From assembly GCA_028353405.1 (NCBI GenBank), contig JAOMOG010000010.1, positions 1-49,632 of the forward strand: 49,632 bases of DNA. Reading direction: 5' to 3'. This document shows positions 33,656 to 41,944 of the stretch, one piece after another. A program made the translations under genes and the position numbers. Numbering within the stretch: position 1 is the stretch's first letter; every line of letters starts with the position of its first letter. This DNA is from Candidatus Poseidoniaceae archaeon. GTDB lineage: Archaea; Thermoplasmatota; Poseidoniia; Poseidoniales; Poseidoniaceae. The notes below the pieces were generated by a model, which was not told where the DNA came from, did no database searches, and saw nothing but the letters and a program-made list of their open reading frames with translations.

Positions 33656-35137
33656 ATGTCCAAAGCGCGGAGTAAACTTTCCGACTTAGCCTATGAGGCA
33701 GTCGCAACGGGTTTAGTAGAGGCATTAGAGAGGGGAACAACCTCTTGGCCTTTACCCCAACCTCCAATGTCTGACCCCGACTTTCCAGTCATAAATCCAA
33801 TTTCTCCTAATGATATTGTTGAATTAGGATTGGCCATGATGTCTGTTGACAGAGGAATGTTTGAGGCTAATTTGAATTCTGTTGTTGACCAAATAGTTCC
33901 ACATCGGATGAATCTTTCAGATGACCCATTTGAAACACATGACAAATGGCTTGGTCGTAGAGTAGACAAAGTGGCTGAACGATTATTGTACACCATTGCT
34001 CTAAATTGGCTCAGTCAAGCATTTGACCCAGAAGCGCCCAATGTTGACCGATGGTGGTTGGCTATCGCTTTGATAGATGGCCTTTCCACGGTTCCAAGAG
34101 GACAACCAGTTCATCAAGGATATCATTTGATTGAATCGATTGCCTTGGCAGAACGCCCTGGAACTTGGCATACACAACCAGAAGCAGGTCCTCAGAATAC
34201 TGACTGGGATCCAACCGCAATGATTCCACGCTCTACTTCAGTTGTTGCACATGAACAAGGAGTGGAGGTAGCCAAGTGGCTCCTAACAAGATTGGAAAGT
34301 GGAAATGACGATCGTCGTTTACTGGTAATCGAGTGGACACGCCTCCTCATACAGAGGGCAGAATTGGTTGAACCACTAGGCCTATCGGATATTTTATTGC
34401 GTAGAGCTAGTGATCCAAATGAAGAGGTTGCAGTCAAAACTTCTCTATGCCTTGCACGTTTGTTAGAAGTTAATTTAGAAGCAGGAATTGCATTAGCCAA
34501 TAGATTGCACAAGAGAGACGAAGTTTTGGTCAGGAGAGCGATGGCCGATGTCTTGACTAGATTATTCCGAAGAATTGGTGATGATGCAATTCCATTTTTG
34601 GAAAAGATGTTACAAGATGATGATGAAATTGTTTTGGCCGTTGCAGCCTCAACAGTTTCTGATTTGAGATTCCTAGACACCACGATGTGGGCCGATAAAG
34701 TGAAGATTCTAACCAAGCATCCACTACCGATTGTACGGCGTAATTTGGTAGTCAATCTACGAGATTATATCACCGAATTCCCAGACGATGAGAGAGGAAT
34801 TATGACAACACTTTGGCATGATGGCGATGAAGTGGTTAGAACTCGGTTGCGTGAACTATTGTTGCGAATGGAAGAAGTAGACCCACAAAATTTCTCACTT
34901 AGAATCACTCACTTCAAAACCAATAATGTTGATTTACAAGATTTATGGGCATCATTGAAACATAGGAGAGAAAAGAGATACTTACAATGGATGGATTGGA
35001 TGGATGGAAAGGGAGAAATTCCTAGTAACCCCTTGCCACCTAGTCCACATCAAAGTTCACTTCAAGAGCCTGGTGAATTACCAGAATTAGGTGAAGCACT
35101 AGATGTGCTTGACCAAGAACTTGGCTTTATCGATTGA
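33656..35137 (+). CDS. HEAT/ARM-like helical-repeat protein
   Basis: This 493-residue protein has a mostly helical repeat region (~220-420) with HEAT-like units such as DPNEEVAVKTSLCLARLL, RDEVLVRRAMADVLTRLF, DDDEIVLAVAASTVSDLRFL and HPLPIVRRNLVVNL. Such solenoids usually bind proteins or nucleic acids. Its N-terminal ~200 residues are not recognised, and the tail is acidic. GAGG at 33645-33648 lies 7 nt before ATG 33656, so this is preferred over ATG 33650. Its position directly after tfb suggests co-transcription. Its stop abuts the stop of the convergent gene. Confidence 0.65.
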   Translation: MSKARSKLSDLAYEAVATGLVEALERGTTSWPLPQPPMSDPDFPVINPISPNDIVELGLAMMSVDRGMFEANLNSVVDQIVPHRMNLSDDPFETHDKWLGRRVDKVAERLLYTIALNWLSQAFDPEAPNVDRWWLAIALIDGLSTVPRGQPVHQGYHLIESIALAERPGTWHTQPEAGPQNTDWDPTAMIPRSTSVVAHEQGVEVAKWLLTRLESGNDDRRLLVIEWTRLLIQRAELVEPLGLSDILLRRASDPNEEVAVKTSLCLARLLEVNLEAGIALANRLHKRDEVLVRRAMADVLTRLFRRIGDDAIPFLEKMLQDDDEIVLAVAASTVSDLRFLDTTMWADKVKILTKHPLPIVRRNLVVNLRDYITEFPDDERGIMTTLWHDGDEVVRTRLRELLLRMEEVDPQNFSLRITHFKTNNVDLQDLWASLKHRREKRYLQWMDWMDGKGEIPSNPLPPSPHQSSLQEPGELPELGEALDVLDQELGFID

Positions 35138-35557
35138 TTATTCTTCTTCATCGACTGCTAATGGGCCTACGCTGATTAGCCAAACATAGACTCCATTTGC
35201 GATTGCAAGTAGTCCGATGAACGTAATAATTAATCCAGCAGGCTGTGGAAAAGATTCTCCGATTTTGGAATTAACTATGAATTTGGTAAATACTAAACAA
35301 ATTAAACCAAACACAATTACAGTTGTTGAAGAAGATTTTGGATTTTTCCAAAGTTTCACTATTGGGGCGACTCCCTTTCGGTCAAAGGTAAATCTAAACC
35401 AAGAAAAATATAGTAGCAGCACACCGAGTAATCCGGCAACTCCTCTGCTAAATGAACGTGAATCCCATGGCCCAGCGGGCGCAAAATCAAGGAATGTTTG
35501 TGCAACTAACAACAATCCGAAAATTCCGAATATTTTTGCCTCTTGTTTTGGCTGCAT
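35138..35557 (-). CDS. Uncharacterised four-helix membrane protein
   Basis: This 139-residue protein has four hydrophobic segments (~9-25, 38-54, 78-94 and 107-129) and an acidic C-terminus (AVDEEE). I recognise no family. The frame stays open to ATG 35599, but ATG 35557 gives a more usual membrane-protein start and leaves room for the divergent nucleotidyltransferase promoter. The start is uncertain. Confidence 0.6.
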   Translation of the reverse strand: MQPKQEAKIFGIFGLLLVAQTFLDFAPAGPWDSRSFSRGVAGLLGVLLLYFSWFRFTFDRKGVAPIVKLWKNPKSSSTTVIVFGLICLVFTKFIVNSKIGESFPQPAGLIITFIGLLAIANGVYVWLISVGPLAVDEEE

Positions 35558-35575
35558 AATACTGCTGAAGGGCTT

Positions 35576-35589
35576 AGGCTTGAAAGCCT
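35576..35589. promoter_or_regulatory. Palindrome between divergent genes
   Basis: AGGCTT-GA-AAGCCT forms perfect 6-bp arms with a 2-nt spacer. It lies in the 51-nt gap between the membrane protein start (35557) and the nucleotidyltransferase start (35609), so it could serve both as an operator. If the longer membrane-protein start is used, it is coding sequence. Confidence 0.35.
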
Positions 35590-35608
35590 GTGGCATCATA
35601 GTGGTGAT

Positions 35609-36469
35609 ATGGCGGAGGTTTTGGATGCGGTTTTGGTCGCCGGCGGCCTCGGTACTCGAATGTTACCCGCAAGTGCAAGTATTGCCAAGGAGGCCTTACC
35701 ACTGGTCGATATCCCAGTTCTAACTCATCTTGCCAGAGAGGCGGTTGCAGCAGGAGCAAAGAGATTGCACATCGTCACTTCTCCGCGTAAGGATTTATCA
35801 GCGCTCCTCGCCGATAATTCATGGCTACTCGACAAAAGAAGCGACTTAGATCCAATTATTCTCTCACCTTTTAGTGATGTAGAAGTATTGGTCCACATTC
35901 AGCACCAAGCTCTTGGATTAGCCAATGCGATATCAGCAGCTACAGCATCAATAAACGGTCCATTTTTAGTGTTATTAGGTGATAACCTATTGATGAATAA
36001 CCATACCACTGCCAGTGATTATAGCCCATCAAATGCTAGCGCTGAATTGGTCAATTGCTATGCCGCAAATAATCTTCCATGCGTAGGGCTTGTCAGTGTT
36101 GCTGATGATGAAGTAAGCAATTATGGAGTTGTTGAAATGGATGGACAACGCATCACTTCAATCATTGAAAAACCAAATAGAGCAGATGCACCATCAAATA
36201 TGGTTTTATGTGGCAGATATATTTTCACAGAAGATTTTTCAGAGTTGCTCAGCCAATATGATTTGGCAACCCATGGTGAATTACAATCGATAGCAATCCA
36301 GCAGCACTGGATGGATAACGCTGGATTGGTTGGAGTTCTACTAGACGGATACCAATGGTATGATTCAGGCTCGCCATTGCCTTGGCTGAAATCACAAATA
36401 GATCATGCTCTACGCAGACCTGACATGAATCAAGAATTGAGAGATTGGTTGATTCAAAGATTACAGTAA
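35609..36469 (+). CDS. Sugar-1-phosphate nucleotidyltransferase (GalU/RmlA-like)
   Basis: This 286-residue protein transfers a nucleotide to a sugar-1-phosphate, giving an NDP-sugar for glycan synthesis. The nucleotide-binding signature is VLVAGGLGTRMLP (8-20), and Lys27 in SIAKEALPLVD is the expected catalytic-region lysine. LVLLGDN is the metal-binding Asp segment, and YGVVEMDG, SIIEKP and GRYIFTEDF follow in family order. The overall pattern is closer to UTP-glucose-1-phosphate uridylyltransferase than to short RmlA forms, but specificity cannot be fixed. ATG 35609 is preferred because the motif must lie close to the N-terminus. Confidence 0.85.
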   Translation: MAEVLDAVLVAGGLGTRMLPASASIAKEALPLVDIPVLTHLAREAVAAGAKRLHIVTSPRKDLSALLADNSWLLDKRSDLDPIILSPFSDVEVLVHIQHQALGLANAISAATASINGPFLVLLGDNLLMNNHTTASDYSPSNASAELVNCYAANNLPCVGLVSVADDEVSNYGVVEMDGQRITSIIEKPNRADAPSNMVLCGRYIFTEDFSELLSQYDLATHGELQSIAIQQHWMDNAGLVGVLLDGYQWYDSGSPLPWLKSQIDHALRRPDMNQELRDWLIQRLQ

Positions 36470-36470
36470 T

Positions 36471-37019
36471 TCATCTTTGACCAGGTTTCCAAAAACTCAG
36501 TGGTGTAGGAGTTTCTTGATTAGCACAGCGCAATGCCAAGTGATCGGCTCTTTCATTCCAACGGTGTCCACGATGTGCTCTAACATGACTCCATGACAAT
36601 TGCCGTAATTGAGAAACTTCCTTCCAAAGCATCTGAACATTTGCGACAAGTTCGCGGTTTGCTTTTGCCTTCCAAACACCAGCTGACAAATTACCTGCAT
36701 ATTGCGAGTCGGCTCTAATTATGGCAGGCTGTTTGCCCCCTTCTACCAATAGCCATTTCAAAGCAGCAGCAAATCCAGATAATTCAGCAGTATTATTTGA
36801 GCCAACTTCAGCGCCAATAAAACCTTCAGTATTTTTGTCGGTGATTACCATTGCAGATGTTTCATCGATAATTTCTCCACTACCTTTACCCAAGCCAGTG
36901 TCACCTTTGACAACTACTAATCCCCATGCAGCAGGAGTATTTTCGTCAACATTTTGATTTCCTAAACAAGACCCATCAACGTAGAGGCTCAATAAGTCCT
37001 CTTCGCTCAAAGCCTTCAC
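36471..37019 (-). CDS. rnhA: Ribonuclease HI
   Basis: This 182-residue protein cleaves the RNA strand of RNA-DNA hybrids. The acidic active site is visible as Asp15 (LYVDGSC), Glu79 (NNTAELSGF), Asp104 (RADSQY) and Asp159 (NERADHLA), with the catalytic-loop His149 in RAHRGHRWNERAD. An insertion (~20-65) between the first two strands makes it longer than bacterial RNase HI (~155). It starts with GTG overlapping the gcvH stop by 4 nt (GTGA), so translation is probably coupled. Confidence 0.93.
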   Translation of the reverse strand: MKALSEEDLLSLYVDGSCLGNQNVDENTPAAWGLVVVKGDTGLGKGSGEIIDETSAMVITDKNTEGFIGAEVGSNNTAELSGFAAALKWLLVEGGKQPAIIRADSQYAGNLSAGVWKAKANRELVANVQMLWKEVSQLRQLSWSHVRAHRGHRWNERADHLALRCANQETPTPLSFWKPGQR

Positions 37020-37399
37020 TCGCCAATCTCTGCTTTGTAAGCGGCAGCATCCATCAATGTGGACACTGCTTCAGGATTACTTAAGCGCATACGAATAATC
37101 CAACCAGCGCCATATGGCGCTTCGTTTAGGAGTTCTGGAGTGTCATCCAATTCTTCGTTTACTGCAGTGACTTGACCTGCTAAAGGTGCGAAAATCGGAG
37201 ATGCAGATTTTACGGATTCGACGATAGCGAATTCTTCCATATCCTCGAGTTCCTCTCCCGTATCTGGAAGTTCGACATATACAATATCAGTCAATGCCTT
37301 CTGAGCATAGTCAGTAATACCAATGACGACTTCATCGCCTTCAACTCTAATCCATTCGTGCTCTTTTGTATAGTACATATCTTCGGGAACTTCACTCAT
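37016..37399 (-). CDS. gcvH: Glycine cleavage system H protein
   Basis: This 127-residue lipoyl carrier shuttles the methylamine group in glycine cleavage and can also act in lipoate metabolism. The lipoyl-lysine site is Lys64 in IVESVKSASP. YTKEHEWIRV at the N-terminus and YGAGWIIRMRL near the C-terminus are family signatures. No gcvT or gcvP genes are in the window. ATG 37399 is chosen because the family begins close to the KEHEW segment. Pairing with rnhA is by translational overlap only and need not mean a shared role. Confidence 0.95.
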   Translation of the reverse strand: MSEVPEDMYYTKEHEWIRVEGDEVVIGITDYAQKALTDIVYVELPDTGEELEDMEEFAIVESVKSASPIFAPLAGQVTAVNEELDDTPELLNEAPYGAGWIIRMRLSNPEAVSTLMDAAAYKAEIGE

Positions 37400-37479
37400 T
37401 ACAATCGCCTCGTAGTGATGGCGATGAGTAATCATTTGATGAATGCACCGATGAGGCCGTTGCTTATTGAAATTGCAAA

Positions 37480-37821
37480 TTACTCTTGTTCAGAGATATC
37501 TTGCTCAAGTACAGTCGCTTCTAATTTCGCCCAAGCATTGCCAACTGACGAATCTTTTTCAGTCTCTTCGACATCACCTTTAACGCGATTAGCCATTTCT
37601 AAATCATCTTCTAGTGGATATGCTTTGGCAAGTGGCCCTTCACCCCTAGCCACTAAAATGGATAGACCAATTAGAAGTAGCCCAGCGATCCCAATAATCC
37701 AGCCAACTCCAACAGTATCAAAGTCAAGCATTTGCTGTTGCATACCAAAGGCTGCAGCTAAAATCAATCCCAATCCAGTGGCCATCAATAGGCGAGATGC
37801 GGCATCAGCAGGTCTTTGCAT
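37480..37821 (-). CDS. Small two-helix membrane protein
   Basis: This 113-residue protein has two hydrophobic segments (~10-27 and ~39-58) and an acidic, polar tail (~70-113). No family is recognised. It lies between the THEP1-like NTPase and gcvH on the same strand, with gaps of 43 and 80 nt. Confidence 0.55.
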   Translation of the reverse strand: MQRPADAASRLLMATGLGLILAAAFGMQQQMLDFDTVGVGWIIGIAGLLLIGLSILVARGEGPLAKAYPLEDDLEMANRVKGDVEETEKDSSVGNAWAKLEATVLEQDISEQE

Positions 37822-37864
37822 AATACAACCCAGAAGCGGTCAAGGCATGAACCCAACGGCTTAA

Positions 37865-38503
37865 TCAGTAGGTTTCACGCATTAGTTTGTGAATCTTATA
37901 TGGTAGTAGGGCGCGATTTACAGGAGTGACTTCTAGGATGCGTCCATCATCTCTTCTACGAATATCTTGCAATAGTGGGTGACGGCTTTTCTTGTGGAGA
38001 GTTAGCAGGGTTGGCTTGTCAACTTCAAGAGCACTACGAACTACATTAACGAAGTTTTCAGATTCAACAGTAAACTTGCCAATCTCGTCGATAACGATTA
38101 CTTCACATTCATCCCTTGCATATTCAATTGCAGGGATTGCAACGGTTTCTAGTGCCTCAATATCAATTCCGTAACCGAGCACTCTAAGTCTTGAATCTAT
38201 TGATTTGTGAGCCATTATAGCCTCTTCTCCAGATACGATATCAATTACTTTGTATCCTAGACGTTCGCCATTTTCAACGATCGGTTCAGTTCTCATTCCA
38301 CCGACAATAGCGGTATCTTGGCCACCTCGCAACAAAATCTCCTTTGACCTTTCATCAACTAGCATTGAAAGAACCTTTTCCATCACTGCAGATTTGCCGC
38401 TTCGAGGTAAACCCGTAATTCCGATTTTTGGATGAACGCCCATATCAATCAATCCAAGGTCTTCGGCGAGCCAAACTAAACCGCCACCACTAATAAAGGG
38501 CAT
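37865..38503 (-). CDS. THEP1-type nucleoside-triphosphatase
   Basis: This 212-residue P-loop protein has Walker A GLPRSGKS (31-38), a Walker B strand VIVIDEIGKF and a C-terminal TLHKKSRHPL segment. This order matches archaeal THEP1/NTPase_1 (PF03266) proteins, which hydrolyse NTPs with broad specificity. Eukaryotic relatives are cancer-related NTPases. An in-frame ATG at 38443 (MGVHPKIGITG) would give the more usual family start, with Walker A at residue 11. No Shine-Dalgarno favours either. Confidence 0.85.
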   Translation of the reverse strand: MPFISGGGLVWLAEDLGLIDMGVHPKIGITGLPRSGKSAVMEKVLSMLVDERSKEILLRGGQDTAIVGGMRTEPIVENGERLGYKVIDIVSGEEAIMAHKSIDSRLRVLGYGIDIEALETVAIPAIEYARDECEVIVIDEIGKFTVESENFVNVVRSALEVDKPTLLTLHKKSRHPLLQDIRRRDDGRILEVTPVNRALLPYKIHKLMRETY

Positions 38504-38566
38504 TGATGTTCATGTGATGATAATGCCAGACTGTAAACTGGAAAATCTACCCGAAGCATTTCCCTT

Positions 38567-40558
38567 TTACACTCTAACAGTTCCGATTTCCGGCGCAACT
38601 TCAATTGCGAGAGGAAGCATTTCTAATTCATAATTATTGACATTGTTGTTAGCACTCCAAGCGCGAGCCCACTCATCTAATGAATTCTCATTCAATAATC
38701 CGCACAACCAATGCAATGCAGTTTCTAAAGAACCATGCTTTTCAATTAGGAATTGTTTGATATCTGGATGTAATTCAATGTGATTAACACTGTTGCCTAG
38801 AACACAACCATCCGAGATTACGGCCCAGCGTAAGCGTCTATCTTGATGGGCATTGACAATTGCTTGACAGGCGATACGAACTCCGTATCGCTGGTTCGAT
38901 TCACCAATCCACATTGCTAATTGTCGCTCGTTTGCTCGCGATGGAATATCGGTCCTAAACGCTGGATGGCGGATGAATATTGAACCATCCTCGTCTTCAC
39001 AAAAATGAACACCTCTGATGAAAGGCCTATTTCTTCTACCCTTAACCCAAGTGTCAATTTTTTTGACATGTGATGTTTGGTCGATTTCGCCGACTCTTAC
39101 TCTGACGCAGTGGCCATTGGTTGCAAGATAGTGATCATCATCACCAAGTCGCGGTAGTTTTGCTAGACGGTCCAGAATTTTTAGAGTATGTTTTCTCTCG
39201 ATTCTATCACGAGGTAATCTTGGAATAGCCCATGTACCTCTTGCCCAATTCTTCCATCGCTGAGTTTCCATTTCAAAGGATGGAACGCGGTTGGACAATC
39301 CTCCATTATCACGCCCTAAATCAGAACGGCTAATCGGACCCCTTACCACAAGTGCATCCAAGGATTGTTTTGCAGTAATTCCTAAAACCACAACACCTTG
39401 AGTCATACCTGGGAATAAGTGGTTCGCTTCTTCAACGGCCCAAACATCACTCCATCCGTGCTTTTCAACCAATAATTGGCGCAATGGATGTGAAGATTGT
39501 TCTCGCAATAAACTATCAGGAGCAATTAATCTTAGTCGCCCTCCAACTTCAAGAATCTGTAAACTTCGTTCAATAAATAAGCGATACAAGTTGACATTTC
39601 CTCTCATCGTAGAGAATCTCGGACCGTTTTCATCGCCGATCGAACGAAGTTGTTCACCGAGCTCCTTTCTAAGTTGTGAACCATTTTCCATTCCTCTAAA
39701 TCTGTCCTTAATTCTCAACCATGGAGGATTGGTAACGACTAACTTAGGAGGGGTTGGCCAAGGCCATTCGCCTTGCAATGTGTCGCCTTGCTTCACAGAA
39801 TCTTCAAGGATTTGTTCAGCCTCTGAACGAGTTAAACAACCTTCGCGCTCACCTTCAAGGCAAACCAAGTTGAAGCGGATTGCCTCCAATAATAATCTGC
39901 GGCGGGTTGAAGCGACTACTAAATTATCAATGTCGATAATTTGGAAGGAAGAAAGTAGTGCCTTGGTATCATCAATTTTGGTTTGTGGATTCCCGTCTTC
40001 GTGTGCTTCAGCATGTCTTCTAATAACACGTGCATGGAATAATCCTCCACCACAAGCAGTATCTGCTATCGGCAACGGCACTCCGCTGAGCGTTCTAGTT
40101 CCATTGGTAACCGCTCCCATTTCAGCTTCATCATCAACTTCATTTTCTTGAGAGTGTTGTGGTAAATTGAGTTGTTCAATATGTTGTCTAAACCCTGGTG
40201 GTAAATTGTTAATCTGCATACTTGTGGATTTTACTGGAGCCTTCGGCCGAGTTAATGTTTCATGTAACTCCGAAGCGATGACCGCATCGGCAAGACGAGG
40301 TGGTGTAGGATGTGCGCCACGTGGAGAGCGGCCATCAGATTCAGCATCATGTCTTGCTAAAAGATGGTCTAATACATGGCCAGGATCGGTTAGTAAATTA
40401 GCCGGAAGTGTAGGCCAGTCCTTTGGTAAGATTGCAGCAATCGGTTGATGATTACGAAGAGAATTCTCCCACGCATTCAACCAAATTTCAACTTGAGTAG
40501 GTCTGTCGGACAGACATCTATCCAATCTCGCGTACCAGCCGCTCACACCGCTCTGCAT
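38567..40558 (-). CDS. N6-adenine-type DNA methyltransferase (Type IIG/Eco57I-like), orphan
   Basis: This 663-residue protein is a class gamma-like adenine methyltransferase. A segment GAHPTPP (82-88) stands for motif X. IADTACGGG (~164-172) is the SAM-binding motif I. VVTNPPW (274-280) is the catalytic NPPW motif IV. The C-terminal ~250 residues probably contain the target-recognition region. I see no PD-(D/E)xK nuclease motif, and no restriction gene is adjacent. ATG 40558 is chosen over a TTG at 40597 because GGTGGGG precedes it. An 18-bp palindrome lies 10 nt upstream of this start. The role may be epigenetic or anti-restriction. Confidence 0.85.
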   Translation of the reverse strand: MQSGVSGWYARLDRCLSDRPTQVEIWLNAWENSLRNHQPIAAILPKDWPTLPANLLTDPGHVLDHLLARHDAESDGRSPRGAHPTPPRLADAVIASELHETLTRPKAPVKSTSMQINNLPPGFRQHIEQLNLPQHSQENEVDDEAEMGAVTNGTRTLSGVPLPIADTACGGGLFHARVIRRHAEAHEDGNPQTKIDDTKALLSSFQIIDIDNLVVASTRRRLLLEAIRFNLVCLEGEREGCLTRSEAEQILEDSVKQGDTLQGEWPWPTPPKLVVTNPPWLRIKDRFRGMENGSQLRKELGEQLRSIGDENGPRFSTMRGNVNLYRLFIERSLQILEVGGRLRLIAPDSLLREQSSHPLRQLLVEKHGWSDVWAVEEANHLFPGMTQGVVVLGITAKQSLDALVVRGPISRSDLGRDNGGLSNRVPSFEMETQRWKNWARGTWAIPRLPRDRIERKHTLKILDRLAKLPRLGDDDHYLATNGHCVRVRVGEIDQTSHVKKIDTWVKGRRNRPFIRGVHFCEDEDGSIFIRHPAFRTDIPSRANERQLAMWIGESNQRYGVRIACQAIVNAHQDRRLRWAVISDGCVLGNSVNHIELHPDIKQFLIEKHGSLETALHWLCGLLNENSLDEWARAWSANNNVNNYELEMLPLAIEVAPEIGTVRV

Positions 40559-40567
40559 GACCCCACC

Positions 40568-40585
40568 AAGCCAGCGGGCTGGCTT
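40568..40585. promoter_or_regulatory. 18-bp palindrome beside the methyltransferase start
   Basis: AAGCCAGC-GG-GCTGGCTT is a perfect 8-bp inverted repeat with a 2-nt spacer. It lies 10 nt upstream of the methyltransferase ATG. The position suits an operator for autoregulation or an mRNA hairpin masking the ribosome-binding site. If translation began at the TTG at 40597 it would be coding. Confidence 0.5.
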
Positions 40586-40653
40586 GTGCCGTTTCAATGT
40601 GACTCATAAAAAAAAGGCTCGTTTCCAGTGGAGAATCCGCTAAAAGGGGGATG

Positions 40654-41085
40654 TCATAAGCCAAGAATATTCAAACTTTGATGATGCCATTCCAGCCCAC
40701 TGTTAACCCAATCAAAGATTTCTTTGAGAGTATCATCTTCAACTTCAGCCGCCGCCGCCAGTTGCCTTATCATTTTCATCTCCGCCGCATCATAGGCGCC
40801 ATCAACAGCAGCAACCAAAGCAGCATCTCTCAATACAAATTTGATTAGAGAAGAATCTATTGTCAGAAGTAATTCATCTAAATCTGGAGGATCATTTAGA
40901 AGATTACGGATGTCAATTCGTACTTCCGGATGAATTAGAATACGCCCCATTAGGGCCTCTATGGTGCAAAACTCTTCTCGGACCAACTCGCCATCAGCAG
41001 AAGCGATCAAAACTAAAATTGATGCATATATTCTTTTATCATTAGGCGAACAATCCCCTAATGGGTCAGTAAACAAGTAGTTCAC
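40654..41085 (-). CDS. TerB-like protein (second of a tandem pair)
   Basis: This 143-residue all-helical protein resembles the TerB/DUF533 fold. It has two EF-like acidic turns (LIASADGELVREE and LVAAVDGAYDAAEM) on a helical scaffold, which matches the pattern of tellurite-resistance TerB proteins. These are linked to phage defence and stress complexes in bacteria. It starts with GTG, overlapping the stop of its upstream paralogue by 4 nt. Both have the same length and the same repeat positions, so the pair is a local duplication. Confidence 0.6.
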   Translation of the reverse strand: MNYLFTDPLGDCSPNDKRIYASILVLIASADGELVREEFCTIEALMGRILIHPEVRIDIRNLLNDPPDLDELLLTIDSSLIKFVLRDAALVAAVDGAYDAAEMKMIRQLAAAAEVEDDTLKEIFDWVNSGLEWHHQSLNILGL

Positions 41086-41513
41086 TCCGATAGTCCGTTT
41101 AGCAACTCAAATCCAGAATCCATCCAATTATAACCTTCGATGGTCCATTGTAATAATCTGTCAACAGCATCATCTACTAAGCCAAAATGAGCAGCTATCT
41201 CTTCTAATGTTTCTCTTTCATCTTCATCGACTGTTCCATCGGCTGCAGCCATTAGTACCGAATCTCGTAGCGCGAGTCTTCCCGCTTCTTCACCCATGCC
41301 CTCAAGGCAGGATTCTAAAGTAGGTGGAGTTTTCAATGCAAGGCGAATCATTTCGCGTTGTTTTGGCGAAAGTAAAGCATTTCCGAGCCTTTGTTCAAAC
41401 ATTGCCATTTCAGCAACTGATAATTCGTTGTCAACTCTAGTCATAAAAGCAAGTAAACGTGCATATGCAAAGCGTTCATCGCGTGGTAATTTGTGAATGA
41501 TATCCGGTAGCAT
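41082..41513 (-). CDS. TerB-like protein (first of a tandem pair)
   Basis: This 143-residue paralogue of the following gene carries the same helical TerB-like layout, with turns FMTRVDNELSVAEM and LMAAADGTVDEDERETLEEIA. ATG 41513 is preceded by GGAGG, so it is preferred over a TTG 3 nt earlier. Its stop overlaps the GTG start of the downstream copy. It is divergent from the glutaredoxin gene across a 94-nt gap. Other ter genes are not seen. Confidence 0.6.
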   Translation of the reverse strand: MLPDIIHKLPRDERFAYARLLAFMTRVDNELSVAEMAMFEQRLGNALLSPKQREMIRLALKTPPTLESCLEGMGEEAGRLALRDSVLMAAADGTVDEDERETLEEIAAHFGLVDDAVDRLLQWTIEGYNWMDSGFELLNGLSE

Positions 41514-41607
41514 CAAATCCTCCGTAATTGTTCTACCCCATCAAACCCTCGGCTAATGCTATATGGAAAATGGCTACATTGAAGGGTGATGGCGAGAGCC
41601 GGATAAT

Positions 41608-41940
41608 ATGACGAAAGGCCAAACCTCTGAAGTCGTAGTCTGGACAAAGAGCGGATGTCCAGCCTGTGTCAATGCTAAACGCCTTTTGGATTCTAAGAAA
41701 ATAAAATACCAAGAAAAAAAATTAGGCTCAAGCCCTTCAGTTCAGAAAGCATTTGCAATCGCTACAAAAGGGGCTAAATCTATTCCGCAAATATTCATCG
41801 GAGGTGAACACATTGGTGGCTTTGATGATTTACAAAATTTGCAAAAGCGTGATGAATTGAATTACAAACTTGGTTTGGTTTCTGAATTACCAAAGAGAAG
41901 TATCACTGATAAAATAAAACACGCCCTGGGTTTTAATTGA
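41608..41940 (+). CDS. Glutaredoxin-like protein
   Basis: This 110-residue protein has a thioredoxin fold with a dithiol site CPAC (Cys17-Cys20) in VVWTKSGCPACVNAKRLL. The cis-Pro segment KSIPQIFIGGEHIGGFDDL is the glutaredoxin signature. It probably reduces disulfides or mixed disulfides; the reducing thiol in this organism is unknown. An extra ~20-residue basic tail (RSITDKIKHALGFN) follows the domain. Confidence 0.9.
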   Translation: MTKGQTSEVVVWTKSGCPACVNAKRLLDSKKIKYQEKKLGSSPSVQKAFAIATKGAKSIPQIFIGGEHIGGFDDLQNLQKRDELNYKLGLVSELPKRSITDKIKHALGFN

Positions 41941-41944
41941 TTAC

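Noticed and set aside
34192-34755. 187-residue minus-strand frame inside the HEAT-like gene
   Set aside because: It is antisense to the repeat region and lacks protein-like patterns.
39591-40151. 186-residue plus-strand frame inside the methyltransferase gene
   Set aside because: It is antisense to the SAM-binding and NPPW coding region; its Ser/Pro-rich composition is typical of a shadow frame.
40654-41513. TerB pair as part of a full tellurite-resistance (ter) operon
   Set aside because: No TerC, TerD or TerZ-like genes are found nearby.
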